Shown here piece after piece: positions 13,533 through 15,368 of a stretch of 15,368 nucleotides of DNA; the stretch's first letter is position 1, and every line of letters starts with the position of its first letter. The stretch lies in the NCBI GenBank assembly GCA_015494645.1, contig WGAU01000163.1, forward strand, positions 1 to 15,368, written 5' to 3'. The translations under genes and the position numbers were made by a program. Source of the stretch: Aquificota bacterium. GTDB taxonomy: Bacteria > Thermosulfidibacterota > Thermosulfidibacteria > Thermosulfidibacterales > Thermosulfidibacteraceae. The notes beneath the pieces are model-generated. The model was not told where the DNA came from. It searched no databases and saw only the letters and a list, made by a program, of their open reading frames with translations.

Positions 13533-14155
13533 GACGCCAACCTCTCCTCTATAATCTCCAAGGCAGCCTTGGTTATGAGTATCTTATCCGCATTAAGGAG
13601 GTCGTAAACGTTCACCGCTTCAGCCTTAAGAACCTTAACATAAGGTATATTCCTAGTGGACCTATCAAGATTGAAATCTATATCCTCAACCACAATCAAA
13701 ACCTTCTGCCCCTCAAGCCCAAGACCCTTCAGAAAAGCCACAGCTGTCTTGGTCTTATGATTCTCCAACTCTATCTTGTCAAGAAAGATTATATCCCCAT
13801 CCCTGAACCTCGCTGTAAGGGCACTTCTAACAGCAGCTCTCCTTGCCTTCTTCGGTATTGAATAGCTGTAGTCTCTGGGCTTTGGGCCAAAGACCACACC
13901 ACCCCCGACCCAGTGGGGCGCCCTTATGGATCCCTGCCTGGCTCTACCGGTTCCCTTTTGAGGCCAAGGCTTCCTACCTCCTCCTCTAACCTCTCCCCTG
14001 GTCTTGGTACAAGCAGTGCCAGCCCTTCTTCCTGCAAGCTGCATACGTACCACTTCCCACATAAGATGTCTGTTAACCTTAGCCCCAAATACCTTTTCGT
14101 TTAACTGAAGGGTCTCCACATCTGCCCCACTCATGTTCTTGCAGACAGCTTCCAT
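13529..14155 (-). CDS. rplD: 50S ribosomal protein L4
   Basis: L4 is a 208-residue protein with an extended loop lining the exit tunnel. In E. coli it also represses the S10 operon through its leader. The family opening is recognisable as VETLQLNEKVFGAKVNRHLMWEVV. The tunnel loop (about 42-98) contains AGTACTKTRGEVRGGGRKPW, PQKGTGRARQGSIRAPHWVG and FGPKPRDYSY, intact and of normal length. The C-terminal domain has SALTARFRDGDIIFLDKIE and NVYDLLNADKILITKAALEII. The first ATG, with GAGGTG 5 bases upstream, gives the usual length. The MSG at residue 8 is a less likely start. Confidence 0.97.
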   Translation of the reverse strand: MEAVCKNMSGADVETLQLNEKVFGAKVNRHLMWEVVRMQLAGRRAGTACTKTRGEVRGGGRKPWPQKGTGRARQGSIRAPHWVGGGVVFGPKPRDYSYSIPKKARRAAVRSALTARFRDGDIIFLDKIELENHKTKTAVAFLKGLGLEGQKVLIVVEDIDFNLDRSTRNIPYVKVLKAEAVNVYDLLNADKILITKAALEIIEERLAS

Positions 14156-14159
14156 CGCA

Positions 14160-14789
14160 TCACCTCATCTTCCTCAGTATGAGTAGGGAACCTATATGTC
14201 CGGGAACCGCACCCTTAATCAAAAGGATATTTTTTTCAGGGTACACCGCTACAACTTCAAGGTTCTTCACAGTAACTTTGTTGGTTCCCATGTGACCGGG
14301 CATTCTTTTTCCTTTATGCACCCTCGCCGGGAAGGTACACATACCTATGGATCCCACCACCCTGTGGTATCTCGCACCGTGTGAATCCCTGCTACCGGCC
14401 ATACCATGACGCTTCATTACACCAGCAAACCCTCTTCCTTTGGTCCAACCGGTAACACTGATCTTTTCACCCACTTCAAAGATATCGCAGTTGATCACCT
14501 GCCCCTCTTCCACATCCCGAAGGTCTTCCGGAGAAAGCCTTATCTCCTTTAGATGCCTGAGAAATGGGACATTGTGCTTTTTGAAATGCCCTGCCATGGG
14601 CTTGTTCACATGTTTTTCCTTGATCTGCTCCATACCAATCTGAACAGCAGCGTACCCATCTTTATCGGGAGTCTTTTTTTGAACCACCCAGCAAGGTCCC
14701 GCCTGTATAACTGTCACAGGCACCACGGTTCCATCATCCTTAAATACCTGCGTCATTCCGAGTTTCTTACCCAAAAGTCCAGTTACCAT
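14160..14789 (-). CDS. rplC: 50S ribosomal protein L3
   Basis: L3 is a 209-residue early-assembly protein whose long finger reaches the peptidyl-transferase centre. It opens MVTGLLGKKLGMTQVFKDDG and has VTGWTKGRGFAGVMKRHGMAG, SRDSHGARYHR and GSIGMCTFPARVHKGKRMPG (147-166), then the C-terminal KNILLIKGAVPGHIG. Residue 150 is Met where E. coli has the Gln methylated by PrmB, so that modification cannot occur here. The ATG has GGAG 8 bases upstream and lies 16 bases after rpsJ. rplD follows after 4 bases. Confidence 0.98.
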   Translation of the reverse strand: MVTGLLGKKLGMTQVFKDDGTVVPVTVIQAGPCWVVQKKTPDKDGYAAVQIGMEQIKEKHVNKPMAGHFKKHNVPFLRHLKEIRLSPEDLRDVEEGQVINCDIFEVGEKISVTGWTKGRGFAGVMKRHGMAGSRDSHGARYHRVVGSIGMCTFPARVHKGKRMPGHMGTNKVTVKNLEVVAVYPEKNILLIKGAVPGHIGSLLILRKMR

Positions 14790-14805
14790 GACTCACTCTC
14801 CCCGG

Positions 14806-15129
14806 CTAAACTTCTTGTTCCATAAGCTTTATCTCCACATCCACTCCTGCTGCAAGATCCAACTGCATAAGGGCATCTATGGTATCGGAAGTGGGGTTCA
14901 CAAGCTCAATGAGACGCTTGTGAACCCTTATCTCAAACTGCTCCCTTGATTTCTTGTTTATATGAGGAGAACGAAGGACCGTCCAGCGGCTGATCTTGGT
15001 GGGCAGAGGGATGGGACCCACTACCTTGGCTCCAGTCCTAACAGCCGCCTTAACTATCTCCTCAACCGATTTATCCAGAACTCTGTGATCGTAAGCTTTA
15101 AGCTTTATCCTTATCTTTTGTCCAGCCAT
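14806..15129 (-). CDS. rpsJ: 30S ribosomal protein S10 (NusE)
   Basis: This is a 107-residue protein of the 30S head that also serves as NusE, the partner of NusB and NusG in transcription antitermination and coupling. It opens GQKIRIKLKAYDHRVLDKSV, then has GPIPLPTKISRWTVLRSPH with NKKSREQFEIRVHKRLIE, and IDALMQLDLAAGVDVEIKL at the end. All are normal. The gene starts only 3 bases after the tuf stop. Its ribosome binding signals lie inside the last tuf codons, and no S10 leader exists between the two. It is the first gene of the S10 block. Confidence 0.98.
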   Translation of the reverse strand: MAGQKIRIKLKAYDHRVLDKSVEEIVKAAVRTGAKVVGPIPLPTKISRWTVLRSPHINKKSREQFEIRVHKRLIELVNPTSDTIDALMQLDLAAGVDVEIKLMEQEV

Positions 15130-15132
15130 GGC

Positions 15133-15368
15133 TTAATCCTCTATCACCTCCGTTACTACTCCTGCACCTACCGTCCTTCCTCCCTCCCTTATCGCAAACC
15201 TCAACCCAGGCTCCAATGCCACCGGATAGATCAACTCCACATACATGTTCACATTATCCCCAGGCATCACCATCTCTACACCCTCAGGCAGCGTGATCGT
15301 TCCAGTCACATCCGTCGTCCTAAAGTAAAACTGCGGCCTGTATCCACTAAAAAACGGCGTGTGCCTCC
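15133..15368 (-). CDS. tuf: Elongation factor Tu (3' end, cut by window edge)
   Basis: The last 77 residues of EF-Tu plus the stop are present, and the rest lies beyond the right edge. The segment is the C-terminal beta-barrel domain III, which binds aminoacyl-tRNA: RHTPFFSGYRPQFYFRTTDV, VTGTITLPEGVEMVMPGDNV, LRFAIREGGRTVGAGVVTEV and the terminal IED. The reading frame is intact. tuf immediately before rpsJ is the common str-S10 junction. Codon choice differs from the neighbouring genes: of eight Thr codons seven are ACG and one ACT, all ten Val codons are GTG or GTA, and no Pro CCC or Leu CTT/CTC occurs, whereas rpsJ uses ACT, ACC, GTT, CCC, CTT and CTC. Confidence 0.97.
   Translation of the reverse strand, partial: RHTPFFSGYRPQFYFRTTDVTGTITLPEGVEMVMPGDNVNMYVELIYPVALEPGLRFAIREGGRTVGAGVVTEVIED
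15143..15151 (-). promoter_or_regulatory. Shine-Dalgarno-like sequence in the last tuf codons, upstream of rpsJ
   Basis: The minus strand reads GGAGGTGAT, a perfect 16S-tail complement formed by the tuf codons for Glu-Val-Ile. It lies 13 bases before the rpsJ ATG, rather far. A second, weaker AGAGG (15138-15142) is 8 bases away. Ribosomes finishing tuf would release next to the rpsJ start. Confidence 0.6.

Noticed and set aside
1..15368. Defence, mobile or secondary metabolism system hidden in the window
   Set aside because: Every stretch above 21 bases is covered by a recognised core gene. There is no transposase, integrase, tRNA, CRISPR repeat or unassigned gene.

Overview
The window is one unbroken, single-strand run of core translation genes, all read right to left on the minus strand. 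It is the tuf-S10-spc-alpha ribosomal protein supercluster: 31 complete genes flanked by two partial ones. The organism is a bacterium. The genes are bacterial families, rpoA encodes a bacterial alpha subunit with a C-terminal domain, and the Shine-Dalgarno (SD) sequences are strong. Arg AGG and Ile ATA codons are common. S14, S4, L36, L24 and adenylate kinase all carry intact zinc ligand sets. Together these fit a thermophile-like, deep-branching lineage of the Aquificota, Thermosulfidibacterota or Desulfobacterota kind, but that placement is an inference and is weak.

Layout in the direction of transcription, starting at the right edge: the 3' end of tuf (EF-Tu). Then the S10 block: rpsJ, rplC, rplD, rplW, rplB, rpsS, rplV, rpsC, rplP, rpmC, rpsQ. 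Then the spc block: rplN, rplX, rplE, rpsZ (type Z S14), rpsH, rplF, rplR, rpsE, rpmD, rplO, secY. Then adk, map, infA and rpmJ. Then the alpha block: rpsM, rpsK, rpsD, rpoA, rplQ. Finally the 5' part of trmFO, which runs off the left edge. rpmJ (37 aa) and the two partial end genes were identified by direct translation.

Together the genes build both ribosomal subunits, make the alpha subunit of RNA polymerase, start and elongate translation (IF-1, EF-Tu), trim the initiator Met (MetAP), export proteins (SecY), balance adenylates (Adk) and modify tRNA T-loops (TrmFO). No gap between genes exceeds 21 bases, and seven adjacent pairs overlap. There is therefore no room for an internal promoter plus leader or a conventional intergenic terminator, and none was found. 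No RNA genes, mobile elements, CRISPR arrays or sizeable repeats were seen.

I see no undescribed system here. The points worth a second look are the trmFO linkage after rplQ, the codon use of the tuf fragment unlike that of its neighbours, the 26-base rpsQ/rplN overlap, the TTG starts of rpsC and rpsD, the absence of leader space for the classical autogenous controls, and Met in place of the methylated Gln of L3.
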